DNA from: Streptomyces sp. RerS4
GTDB taxonomy: Bacteria > Actinomycetota > Actinomycetes > Streptomycetales > Streptomycetaceae
Length of the DNA stretch: 64,000 nt
Assembly (NCBI RefSeq): GCF_023515955.1
Contig: NZ_CP097322.1
Span: 4,822,501 to 4,886,500 of the forward strand
Reading direction: 5' to 3'
The position numbers were made by a program, and so were the translations under genes. Below, piece by piece: positions 37,519 through 45,237 of this stretch (positions are counted from its first letter, which is position 1; each line of letters opens with the position of its first letter). The notes beneath the pieces were generated by a model. The model was not told the DNA's origin, made no database searches, and worked only from the letters and a program-made list of their open reading frames with translations.

Positions 37519-38658
37519 TCAGGCCGAACTGCGCTTTCTGGGCGCCGCCTTCTTCGCCGCCGTCTTCTTCGCGGAGGCCGAAGTGGACTTCGACGCGCCG
37601 GACTTGGAGATCGTGGACTTCGACGCGGTGGACTTCGTCGTGGACTTGGCGGCCGTGGACTTCGAAGCGGAAGCGGTCGACTTGGACGCCGTCGACTTGG
37701 CCGTCGACTTCCTCGCCGAAGCCGAAGAGGCCGTCTTCTTCGCGCTCGAAGCCGTCGACTTCTTCCCGCCCACCGCCTTCGGCGACGCGGCCGCCGTCTT
37801 CTTCACCCCCCGCCGGATCGGCGTCACCTCGGCCTCGGGCCCCTCCTCGCCCGTCTTCTCGCCCGTCTCCTCGGCCTCGCCCCGCGAGGCCTTCGCCGCC
37901 CGTACGCTGCTCTCCAGCGCCGCCATCAGGTCGATGACCTTCCCGCCCGCCGGCTCCACCACGGCCTCCGTCGGCTCGAACGCGCCGCTCGCCTTCGCCT
38001 CCAGCATCGACTCCACGGCCTCGCGGTAGTCGTCGTGCAACGAGGCCATCTCCACCTCGCCCAGCGTCGCCATCAGCGCGTCCGCCAGGTCGAGTTCGGC
38101 CTCCCGCACCGACACCGACGCCTCCGGCGCCACCCCCTCCGGCTCCCGGATCTCGTCCGGCCACAGCAGTCCGTGCATCGCGATCACATCGTCGACGACC
38201 CGCAGCATCCCCAGCCGCTCCCGCCCCCGCAGCGCGAACTTGGCGATCGCCACCTTCCGGCTGCGCTTGAGCGCCTCCCGCAACAGCGTGTACGGCTTGG
38301 CCGCCGTGGCCCCGTTCGCCGCGAGGTAGTACGCGGCGTCCATCTGGAGGGGATCGATCTCGTCGGCCGGGACGAAGGACACGATCTCGATCGTCTTCGT
38401 CGTCGGAATGGGCAGCTGCGCCAGGTCCTCGTCCGTGATCGGGATGATCGACCCGTCCGCCTCCTCGTACCCCTTGCCGATCTCGGAGCCGGACACCTCC
38501 TCCCCGTCCAGCTCGCAGACCTTGCGGTACCGGACGCGGCCGCCGTCGGTCACATGGATCTGACGGAAGGAGATCGAATGACTCTCGGTGGCGTTGACGA
38601 GCTTGATCGGAATGCTGACCAAGCCGAAGGAGATCGCCCCGTTCCAAATGGATCGCAC
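37519..38658 (-). CDS. ku: Non-homologous end joining protein Ku
   Basis: The 379-residue bacterial Ku starts MRSIWNGAISFGLVSIPIKL, with the core beta-barrel and bridge region (RYRKVCELDGEEV, VPADEIDPLQMDAAYYL, GLLWPDEIREPE). It binds DNA ends as a homodimer and recruits LigD. The last about 110 residues are an extended Lys/Ser/Thr/Ala repeat tail (KSTASKST units), longer than the minimal family and typical of Streptomyces Ku; it may aid DNA binding. It is divergent from the LigD-type polymerase gene with a 31-bp gap, so both are likely controlled from the shared region. Confidence 0.97.
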   Translation of the reverse strand: MRSIWNGAISFGLVSIPIKLVNATESHSISFRQIHVTDGGRVRYRKVCELDGEEVSGSEIGKGYEEADGSIIPITDEDLAQLPIPTTKTIEIVSFVPADEIDPLQMDAAYYLAANGATAAKPYTLLREALKRSRKVAIAKFALRGRERLGMLRVVDDVIAMHGLLWPDEIREPEGVAPEASVSVREAELDLADALMATLGEVEMASLHDDYREAVESMLEAKASGAFEPTEAVVEPAGGKVIDLMAALESSVRAAKASRGEAEETGEKTGEEGPEAEVTPIRRGVKKTAAASPKAVGGKKSTASSAKKTASSASARKSTAKSTASKSTASASKSTAAKSTTKSTASKSTISKSGASKSTSASAKKTAAKKAAPRKRSSA

Positions 38659-38689
38659 GGTTCCTCCTGATTCGTGGCAATCTCATCGT

Positions 38690-39574
38690 ATGACGCCGAT
38701 CACCATGGTGGAGGGGCGTCGGATCGCGCTCAGCAACCTGGACAAGGTCCTGTACCAGCGGACCGGCTTCACCAAGGGCGAGGTCCTGCACTACTACGCC
38801 ACCATCGCGGACCACCTCCTCGCGCACGTCCGGGACCGGCCGGTCTCCTTCCTGCGCTATCCGGACGGCCCCGACGGGCAGCTGTTCTTCACCAAGAACC
38901 CGCCGCCCGGTACCCCCGAATGGGTGAGGACGGCCCCCGTGCCCCGCTCCGATGACCCCCGCGCCGAACAGGTCGTCGTCGACGACCTGCCGAGCCTGAT
39001 GTGGGCCGCCAACCTCGTAGTGGAGTTCCACACCCCCCAGTGGCGCGCCGGCGCCCCCGCCATCGCCGACCGCATCGTCTTCGACCTCGACCCCGGCCCG
39101 CCCGCCGGCGTCGTCGAGTGCTGCGCCATCGCCCTGTGGCTGCGCGAGCGGCTCGCCGCCGACGGACTGGAGGCCTACGCCAAAACCTCCGGCTCCAAGG
39201 GGCTCCACCTGGCCGTGGCGGTCGAGCCGACCCCCTCCGAGCAGGTGTCGGCGTACGCCAAGGGCTTGGCCCAGGAGGCCGAACGGGCGCTGCCCGAGCT
39301 GACCACCCACCGGATGGCCAAGGACCTGCGCCCCGGCAAGGTGTTCGTCGACCACAGCCAGAACGCCGCCGCCAAGACCACCGCGGCCCCCTACACCCTG
39401 CGGGCCCGCGCCCTGCCGACCGTCTCCGCGCCCGTCTCGTGGGAGGAGGTCACCGCCTGCCGTACCCCCTCCGACCTGCTGTTCCTCGCCGACGACATCC
39501 CGCCGCGGCTCGCCGCCGACGGGGACCTGTTCGCCCCGCTGACCGACCCGGACCGGGCGGGGAGGCTGCCGTGA
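38690..39574 (+). CDS. ligD: LigD-type DNA polymerase/primase domain protein
   Basis: The 294-residue AEP-family polymerase is the stand-alone POL part of LigD. It has the N-terminal GRRIALSNLDKVLYQRTGFTKGE signature split here as IALSNLDKVLYQ and TGFTKGEVLHYY, the metal motif VFDLDPGPP with catalytic aspartates, TSGSKGLHLAV, and C-terminal DHSQNAAAKTT. It fills gaps at broken ends during NHEJ. It overlaps the ligase gene by four bases and is divergent from Ku. Confidence 0.95.
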   Translation: MTPITMVEGRRIALSNLDKVLYQRTGFTKGEVLHYYATIADHLLAHVRDRPVSFLRYPDGPDGQLFFTKNPPPGTPEWVRTAPVPRSDDPRAEQVVVDDLPSLMWAANLVVEFHTPQWRAGAPAIADRIVFDLDPGPPAGVVECCAIALWLRERLAADGLEAYAKTSGSKGLHLAVAVEPTPSEQVSAYAKGLAQEAERALPELTTHRMAKDLRPGKVFVDHSQNAAAKTTAAPYTLRARALPTVSAPVSWEEVTACRTPSDLLFLADDIPPRLAADGDLFAPLTDPDRAGRLP

Positions 39575-40491
39575 CCACGGACCCGCCGATCCGCGTCGCC
39601 CTCGCCGTCGCCGTACGGAGCCTGCCGCAGGGGGCGGGTCTGGCGTACGAGCCCAAGTTCGACGGCCACCGCCTCGTGGTCGTGCGTACGGCCACCGGTG
39701 TCGTGCTCCAGGCCCGCTCCGGGCGCGACGTCACCGCGGCCTTCCCCGACCTGGTGGCCGCCGCCCTCCTGCTGCCCGCCGGGACGGTGCTCGACGGCGA
39801 GGTGGTGGTCTGGAGCGCCGGCCGCACGGACTTCGCGCTGGTCCAGCGGCGGGCCGCGGCGCCGACGGCGGCCCGCGCGGCGGTGCTCGCGCAGAGCCTG
39901 CCGGCCTCGTACGCGGCGTTCGACGTGCTGGAACTGGCCGGGGTCGACGTGCGCGGGCGCCCGTACGAGCGTCGCCGCGCGCTCCTCGTCGACCTGCTGC
40001 TGCCGCTCGGCCCGCCGCTCCAGCCCGTCCCGATGACCACCGACGTCGAACTGGCCGAGACCTGGTACGAGACCCTGCCCGCCAGCGGCATCGAGGGGCT
40101 GGTGGTGAAACGGCTGGACGAGGCCTACCCGGCCGGCCGGCGCGCCTGGCGCAAGCTGCGCCACACCGACGTCCGCGACGCGGCGGTGGTCGGCTACACC
40201 GGGACGCCGCGCCGCCCGTCGGCGCTCGTCCTGGTGCCGGCCGGGGCGGAGGACGAGACCCCGCTGGTGTCGAGCCCGCTGTCGGCGGGGCTGCGGGCCG
40301 AGCTGGCGGCGGCGCTGGCAGCCAGTGGGAAGGCGGGTCGCGCCCCTGTGTCGATCGCGACGGCGATCGGCGTCGGGGACGTGCCGTACCACCCGCTGGA
40401 CCCGCCCCTGGCCGCCGAGATCCGACACACCTCGACCCGCCACCCGCCGCCGGAGGTACTCCGGCTCCGGACGGACCTGACAGACCTCTGA
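39571..40491 (+). CDS. ATP-dependent DNA ligase (NHEJ ligase domain protein)
   Basis: The 306-residue ATP-dependent ligase has the adenylation motif EPKFDGHR with catalytic Lys29, DGEVVVW, AAFDVLELAGVDV, GLVVKR and WRKLRH. A C-terminal OB-fold follows. It is a separate polypeptide from the polymerase domain, whereas mycobacterial LigD fuses POL, nuclease and LIG; the LigD nuclease module is absent from this locus. The GTG start overlaps the polymerase stop (GTGA). A perfect terminator covers its stop codon. Confidence 0.95.
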   Translation: MTTDPPIRVALAVAVRSLPQGAGLAYEPKFDGHRLVVVRTATGVVLQARSGRDVTAAFPDLVAAALLLPAGTVLDGEVVVWSAGRTDFALVQRRAAAPTAARAAVLAQSLPASYAAFDVLELAGVDVRGRPYERRRALLVDLLLPLGPPLQPVPMTTDVELAETWYETLPASGIEGLVVKRLDEAYPAGRRAWRKLRHTDVRDAAVVGYTGTPRRPSALVLVPAGAEDETPLVSSPLSAGLRAELAAALAASGKAGRAPVSIATAIGVGDVPYHPLDPPLAAEIRHTSTRHPPPEVLRLRTDLTDL

Positions 40492-40517
40492 CCCGCGCGG
40501 GAGGCGCGGGTCAGAGG
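40485..40517 (+). terminator. Perfect 14-bp terminator hairpin after the ligase gene
   Basis: CCTCTGACCCGCGC (40485-40498) pairs exactly with 40504-40517 around GGGAG. It overlaps the ligase stop codon and lies between convergent genes, so may serve both. Confidence 0.7.
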
Positions 40518-40541
40518 CTGTGGCGGATCAGGCGGCTGAGG

Positions 40542-40946
40542 TCAGGCGTGGGCGCCGCGCCCCGCGTCCGGGGGAGCGCCGGGCTGGGGGTGCGGTCCGG
40601 GCCCCTCGGGCTGCTCGTAGCCCGATTCGCGCTCGGCGCGCGCCTCCTCGGGGTGGCTGTGGGGGCGGGACCCGAAGTTCCCGTAGCCCTGCATCTCGTG
40701 CGGACGTAGACCGCCCTCCGGGATCTCGACGTCCTCGCGCTCCTCGCGCACCTCGTGCACCGCGCCGCCGTTCGGCAGGTGCGGCTGGCTCTCGGGGGTG
40801 GGCGGCGGCGGCTCCTTCGCCCGCACGCGCTGGCCCAGCTTGAACCCCCCGAGGAGGAACCCGGCCACGATGATTCCGACCACCAGGAACCACGCGATGT
40901 CGGTCAGGATCCTGTCCAGCGCGATGTAGGTCAGGGTCGTGTTCAT
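40542..40946 (-). CDS. DUF6479-type small membrane protein
   Basis: The 134-residue protein has one transmembrane segment (IAWFLVVGIIVAGFLLGGF), followed by LGQRVRAKEPPPPTPESQ and a polar Pro/Glu/His-rich tail containing GGLRPHEMQGYGNFGS. This is the pattern of the Streptomyces DUF6479 family, of unknown function. ATG 40946 is chosen because the membrane segment then starts near residue 17; a longer frame to 40985 has no ribosome site. A G-rich tract on this strand lies just upstream. Confidence 0.85.
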   Translation of the reverse strand: MNTTLTYIALDRILTDIAWFLVVGIIVAGFLLGGFKLGQRVRAKEPPPPTPESQPHLPNGGAVHEVREEREDVEIPEGGLRPHEMQGYGNFGSRPHSHPEEARAERESGYEQPEGPGPHPQPGAPPDAGRGAHA

Positions 40947-41740
40947 ACACCCCATTTTCCCGCACTTAGCCCCAATATGCGCCACCCAACCCCCGCCAAC
41001 CGGCCCAACCCCCCACCCCCCAGCCGCCCACCCCGCCGCCCCACTTCACCACCGGCGGCACACCTACCCCGCCGCCGGCCCGCCCGGCCCCCCACCGCAC
41101 CCGGTCCACCGGCCACACCTGATCGGCTGGACGCCCAGCCGCCGCCCCGCCCGCGCCCCCGACCGCATCCGGTCGCCGGCCGCCCCGTCGCCGGTCCGCC
41201 TGGTCCGCCGGCCCATTCGGGGCACCAGCTCTGCCCGGCCCCAGGGCATACCCGGGCGCCGGCCGTGCTCGATCCGTAGGCCCGCCCGGCCCGCCCGGTC
41301 CTCCGCCCGCACCTGATCCGCCGGCCGCCCCGCCGGGTCCGCCGATCGCATCCGGTCCGCCGCCGCCCCCGCCGGTCTGCCTGATCCGCTGGCCCATGCG
41401 GGCCGCCGGGCACGCCGGGGCACGGCCCGACGCCGCCCGCTTCCGATCCGTTGGCCCGCCCCACGCGCCCGGTCCCCGAACCGCATCCGGTCCGCCGCCA
41501 CCCGCTGCCGCCCCGCCGCCCACTCGGCCGCCAGCTCTGCCCGGCCCCCGGGCATGGCCCGGCGCGGCCCGCATCCGATCCGCAGGCCGCCCGGCCCGCC
41601 GGGCCTGCGGCCCCCGGTCCGGGCAGGCCCGGCGCGCCAACGCGCTCACCCGGCTATACGCGCCAGCGACCGCACCCACGTCGTCCGGCGCGGCACGGAT
41701 GGCACGGGCGCGCCTGCCAGGACCCGTCCCCCTCCCCGCC
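40947..41740. other. Gene-free stretch with G-rich tracts and degenerate repeats
   Basis: Nothing here looks like a real gene. The first about 110 bp on the minus strand are runs of three to six G separated by one to three bases. The rest (41080-41640) is a degenerate GC-rich repeat region in which ATCCG, GGCCCGCC and CTGATCCG recur. Open frames exist on both strands only because stop codons are rare at this composition. Confidence 0.7.
41225..41605 (+). repeat. Degenerate GC-rich direct repeats
   Basis: Two about 75-bp copies (41225-41300 and 41531-41605), 306 bp apart, share CCAGCTCTGCCCGGCCCC, then GGGCAT, CCCGG, GATCCG and GGCCCGCC with few differences. A partial third copy lies near 41391-41461. 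Shorter phrases recur throughout. It has no CRISPR geometry and is not coding. Confidence 0.65.
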
Positions 41741-42727
41741 CTACCGCAGGGGACCGTTCGAATCCCGCAGCAGGCCCGCGCCCTCCTTGCCGCCCAGCAC
41801 GCCGAGGATCTCCGCGCAGATGGCGAGCGCGGTCTCCGGAGGGGTCTTCGCCCCCAGGTCCAGCCCGATCGGCCCGTGTACCCGGGCCAGCTCCGAGCCC
41901 GTCACCCCGGCCGCCACGAGCCCCTCGGTGCGCCGCGCGGTGGTCCGCCGCGAGCCGAGCGCACCCACGTACGGAACCCCGAGCGCGAGCGCCAACCGCA
42001 GGGTCGGCACGTCGAAGTCCTCCTGGTGGCTCAGCATCACCAGGCAGGCGGCGTCCCGGTGCGCGCCGAGCACCTTCTCGGCGTCGACGGCGTTGTCCAC
42101 CGTCACCGCCTCCCACCCCAACAGCTCCGCCTGCCGCTCGATCACCTCGGCCAACTCACCGCCGCCCCCGATGACCACGTACGGCGCCGACGGGTACGCC
42201 TCCACCAGCACCAACCCCGAGCCCCCGTACAACGCGTCCCGGCCCGGCCGCCGCGTCCCCAGCAGTTCCCCGGCCCGCCGCGCGGCGTCATCGGCCGCCG
42301 GCTCCCCGGCCCGTACGACCTCGCTCTCGGCGGTGTCCGCGCCCTCCCCGAGCCGCGTCACGAGCGCCACCCCGGCCCCGGCGCCGAGCAACTCCCACCA
42401 CTCGGCCGGAATCGCCGCCAGCGGCTGCAGCAGCACCTCGGCCTGCCCACCGCAGGTGAGCCGCGCGTCCTCGGCCTCGGCCCGCCCCACGGACACCTCG
42501 CACACCCGCGCCGTACGGCCGCCGCCCTCCATGGCCCCGGCCTCGGCGACGAGTTCGGCGTCGAACACCCCGCGGTACAGGGCCCCGAAACACTCCCCAC
42601 CCGCGTCCACGAGCACCGCCCCGGCAGGATCCCGCGGCCCGAACCCGGACTCGGTCACGGGCCGCGCCAGGAACGCCACCCGCCCCTCGGCCACCCACCG
42701 CCGTGCCGTCTCCGCCAGCTCACGCAT
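41741..42727 (-). CDS. XdhC family protein (molybdenum-hydroxylase maturation)
   Basis: The 328-residue protein has an N-terminal XdhC/CoxI domain (GPRDPAGAVLVDAGGECFGAL, CGGQAEVLLQPL) and a C-terminal Rossmann-like XdhC_C domain (YVVIGGGGELAEVI, ACLVMLSHQEDFDVPTL, YVGALGSRRTTARR, GPIGLDLGAKTPPE). XdhC proteins bind and sulfurate the molybdenum cofactor for xanthine dehydrogenase-like enzymes. No such dehydrogenase genes are here, so it serves a distant operon or has a different role. Confidence 0.93.
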   Translation of the reverse strand: MRELAETARRWVAEGRVAFLARPVTESGFGPRDPAGAVLVDAGGECFGALYRGVFDAELVAEAGAMEGGGRTARVCEVSVGRAEAEDARLTCGGQAEVLLQPLAAIPAEWWELLGAGAGVALVTRLGEGADTAESEVVRAGEPAADDAARRAGELLGTRRPGRDALYGGSGLVLVEAYPSAPYVVIGGGGELAEVIERQAELLGWEAVTVDNAVDAEKVLGAHRDAACLVMLSHQEDFDVPTLRLALALGVPYVGALGSRRTTARRTEGLVAAGVTGSELARVHGPIGLDLGAKTPPETALAICAEILGVLGGKEGAGLLRDSNGPLR

Positions 42728-43037
42728 CGTCGTAGCCCCATCCTGTACGCGCTGTCTCCCCGCAAAGTGCCTGGTCAACGGCACAAAGCGGCCCACCCAC
42801 CACCCTACGCACGCCCCCACCCCCCACCCACCCCCCAATCCCACAGACCCCACCCCACCCCCCTCGTACAGACCACCGGAACACCGATCACCCGACGTGA
42901 CGAAATCCCTCCCGAATCTCACCGTCCGTACAGGCAACAGGAAACCTCCGGGATGCCGCCCGCAGCCCGGTATCGCATGCCACACTCGCCTCTGAATCGA
43001 TCTCCAAGGGCGCCATATCTCTCGGGAGTTGCCTTCG
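42728..43037. promoter_or_regulatory. Divergent intergenic region with C-rich tract
   Basis: This 310-bp gap separates the XdhC gene and the HTH regulator and has no gene. About 60 bp near 42811-42871 are almost entirely C and A on the plus strand, giving several G-runs on the minus strand that could form a quadruplex. The remainder, nearer the HTH gene, is less GC-rich (CGAAATCCC, TATCGCATG) and likely carries its promoter. Confidence 0.6.
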
Positions 43038-44303
43038 ATGAACACCTGGTCGGCCGTGGGGCCCGAACTGCGTCGATTACGCCATCAGGCCGGATACACG
43101 CTCACTGAATTGAGCCTGGCGGTGAACTACTCCAAGGGATATCTGAGCAAAGTGGAGCGGGGGAAGGTGAAGCCGTCGCCGGATCTCGTTCGCCGCGTCG
43201 ACACCTTTCTCCGCGCCAAAGGAGCATTGCGCAGACTGGTCGAACCATCCCCTCGGAACCGAACCGCGGCCGTCCGGGCGAACGACGATGCCGGGCCAGT
43301 GGACCGCCGCTGGGAACTCGATCCGGCCGAGCTGCTCGCCGTCGGCGTCGACACCCTGATCGGCACGGTCCTCAAAAGACCCGGCCACGCGACATCCTCC
43401 GGCGGGACCGCTCTCCTCGACGCCCTCACCACGCAACTCGAACAGTCGCGCGCCCTCGGTCAGTGCTGCGATCCCGCCACCCTGCTCCCCGTACTGGAGG
43501 CCCAGACGCGCTCCGTCGTGGCGCTGCTGTCCACGGGCGCCCCGCGCGACCGCCTTCCGCTCCTGGTCCTCGCCTCGCGGTTCGCGGAGTTCGCGGGCTG
43601 GATGGCTCAGGAGGCGGGCATGGTCCGGGCGGCGCTGTCCTGGACCGCCGACGCCGTGCTGCTGGCCCAGGCCGGAGAAGATCCGCACCTGGCCTCGTAC
43701 GCCCTGGTCCGCAGGGCGCTGGTCACCCTGTACGACGGCGACTCCTCCGGCACGATCGGGCTCGCCGCGCAGGCCCAGACCGACGGGCGACTGCCCCCGA
43801 GGATCCGGGGGTTGGCCGCGCAGCGCGAGGCCCAGGGCCACGCCCTCGCCGGCGACGAACTCGCCTGTATGCGCGCCCTGGAACGGGCCCGCCGGAGCCT
43901 GGCCGCAGCCGAGGGGGACGCCGGGCCCGGCCCCGTGATCGGCACCACGAACCTCGCTGATCCCGCCGCCATGGTCACCGGCTGGTGCCTGTACGACCTC
44001 GGCAGTCCGCGCGAGGCGGCCCAGGTCCTCGACCGGGAATGCCACCGCATTCCCGAGAACGCTCTCAGGACGCGTACGAGATACGGATTCCGGCGGGCGC
44101 TCGCGCATGCCGCGGCGGGGGAAGTCGAACATTCCTGCGCCATTGCCCAGGGCCTGCTCGACATGAGTGTGGCCACCCCGTCCGCGACGGTTCGCTCCGA
44201 CATCCGACGTCTGTCCGACGAACTCGGTCGCTATCGCGTCAACCGCGCCGTCCGCGAATTGCAACCCGCCTTGGCCTGGGCTCTCAAACCGGCCCTCATC
44301 TGA
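43038..44303 (+). CDS. XRE-type helix-turn-helix regulator with helical repeat C-terminus
   Basis: The 421-residue protein has an N-terminal XRE HTH (LRRLRHQAGYTLTELS, YSKGYLSKVERGKVKPSPDLV) followed by a long all-helical, TPR-like region (AREAQGHALAGDELACMRALERA, MVTGWCLYDLGSPREAAQVLDREC). This architecture occurs in Streptomyces regulators next to small accessory operons. It precedes the TIR gene by 106 bp on the same strand and may sense a signal for that operon. ATG 43038 has GGGAG upstream. Codon bias is slightly weaker at its 5' end. Confidence 0.9.
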   Translation: MNTWSAVGPELRRLRHQAGYTLTELSLAVNYSKGYLSKVERGKVKPSPDLVRRVDTFLRAKGALRRLVEPSPRNRTAAVRANDDAGPVDRRWELDPAELLAVGVDTLIGTVLKRPGHATSSGGTALLDALTTQLEQSRALGQCCDPATLLPVLEAQTRSVVALLSTGAPRDRLPLLVLASRFAEFAGWMAQEAGMVRAALSWTADAVLLAQAGEDPHLASYALVRRALVTLYDGDSSGTIGLAAQAQTDGRLPPRIRGLAAQREAQGHALAGDELACMRALERARRSLAAAEGDAGPGPVIGTTNLADPAAMVTGWCLYDLGSPREAAQVLDRECHRIPENALRTRTRYGFRRALAHAAAGEVEHSCAIAQGLLDMSVATPSATVRSDIRRLSDELGRYRVNRAVRELQPALAWALKPALI

Positions 44304-44409
44304 ACTTCTCCACCCTTCACACCCGCCCAAGCCGGCCCGCGCCCATAAGCGTGCCGTCTTCATGAGCGTCGTCCTTACGCGTGCTTTCCCGCCAGGAGAG
44401 GAATCCGCC

Positions 44410-45237
44410 ATGCCCGAAATCTTCGTCAACTACCGCACCGGCGACGAGGAAGCCACCGCCACCCTCATCGAACGAGAGCTCTCCCGCCGGTTCGGGGACG
44501 ACCGCGTCTTCCGTGCGAGCAAGTCGATCCGCCCCGGACAGGCCTTCCCTCGGGAACTCCTCACGGCGGTGCGCCGCAGCAGCGTCCTGCTCGCCGTGAT
44601 CGGCGAGAAGTGGGTCACGGCCCCGGGTCGGTCCGGACGTCCGGCCCTCGAAGACCCGCAGGACTGGACGCGCGTCGAGATCCGGGAGGCGATCGAATGC
44701 GGCGCGCACGTCGTCCCCGTACTGGTGGGCCGCTCCACCCGTCTCGAACGCGGCATGCTGCCAGCCGAGTTGGCGGAGCTGGCCGACCACCAGTACCGCC
44801 GGTTCGACCACCGCAACGCCGAGAGCGATCTGAGGCGGCTCGGTGACGACCTGGCCGAGCTGGTCCCCCGACTCGCCGGGGCCGACCGTACGCCCCCGCA
44901 GGCCGGCACCGACACGGACGCCGATCCCACGGGCGCCACCCGCATGCGGGTCCGCGACATCCGCCACGAACAGCGCGGAGGCATCGGCTTCCTCAACGGC
45001 AACCTCGACAGCTTCATCAGCGAACCGAACGGCCCGATCCACACCGGCTCCGGAGCCCAGTACAACGGCCCCTCCTTCAACGGCGAGGGGATGGGCGTGA
45101 ACTTCGTGGCCGGCGACAACTCGGGCGGCATGCGCCAGTACGTCGAAAGCGCCGACGACCACCGCACCCCGCGCAACCGGGACCACGACCGTGACCGCGA
45201 CCACGACCGCGCCGAGCGCCGCCGGGACGAGGCGTGA
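44410..45237 (+). CDS. TIR-domain protein with C-terminal HTGSG motif tail
   Basis: The 275-residue protein starts with a TIR domain (PEIFVNYRTGDEE, VLLAVIGEKWVTA, WTRVEIREAIECG with W86 and candidate NADase Glu90, VVPVLVGRS). A linker follows, then a Gly/Asn-rich segment near residues 190-240 (GGIGFLNGNLDS, GPIHTGSGAQYNG, GVNFVAGDNSGG) and a charged RDHDRDRD tail. Bacterial TIR domains commonly cleave NAD+ or make cyclic ADP-ribose signals in phage defence. The start follows AGGAGAGGA. The stop overlaps the next start, so it is the first gene of a three-gene coupled operon. Function in defence is inference. Confidence 0.88.
   Translation: MPEIFVNYRTGDEEATATLIERELSRRFGDDRVFRASKSIRPGQAFPRELLTAVRRSSVLLAVIGEKWVTAPGRSGRPALEDPQDWTRVEIREAIECGAHVVPVLVGRSTRLERGMLPAELAELADHQYRRFDHRNAESDLRRLGDDLAELVPRLAGADRTPPQAGTDTDADPTGATRMRVRDIRHEQRGGIGFLNGNLDSFISEPNGPIHTGSGAQYNGPSFNGEGMGVNFVAGDNSGGMRQYVESADDHRTPRNRDHDRDRDHDRAERRRDEA

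Noticed and set aside
41080-41640. CRISPR array
   Set aside because: Repeat copies are few, long, and irregularly spaced, spacers are not unique and no cas genes are near.
41396-43108. A 570-codon plus-strand frame through the repeat region and over XdhC
   Set aside because: It crosses a repeat tract and is antisense to a clear XdhC gene; composition is Pro/Arg/Ala low-complexity.
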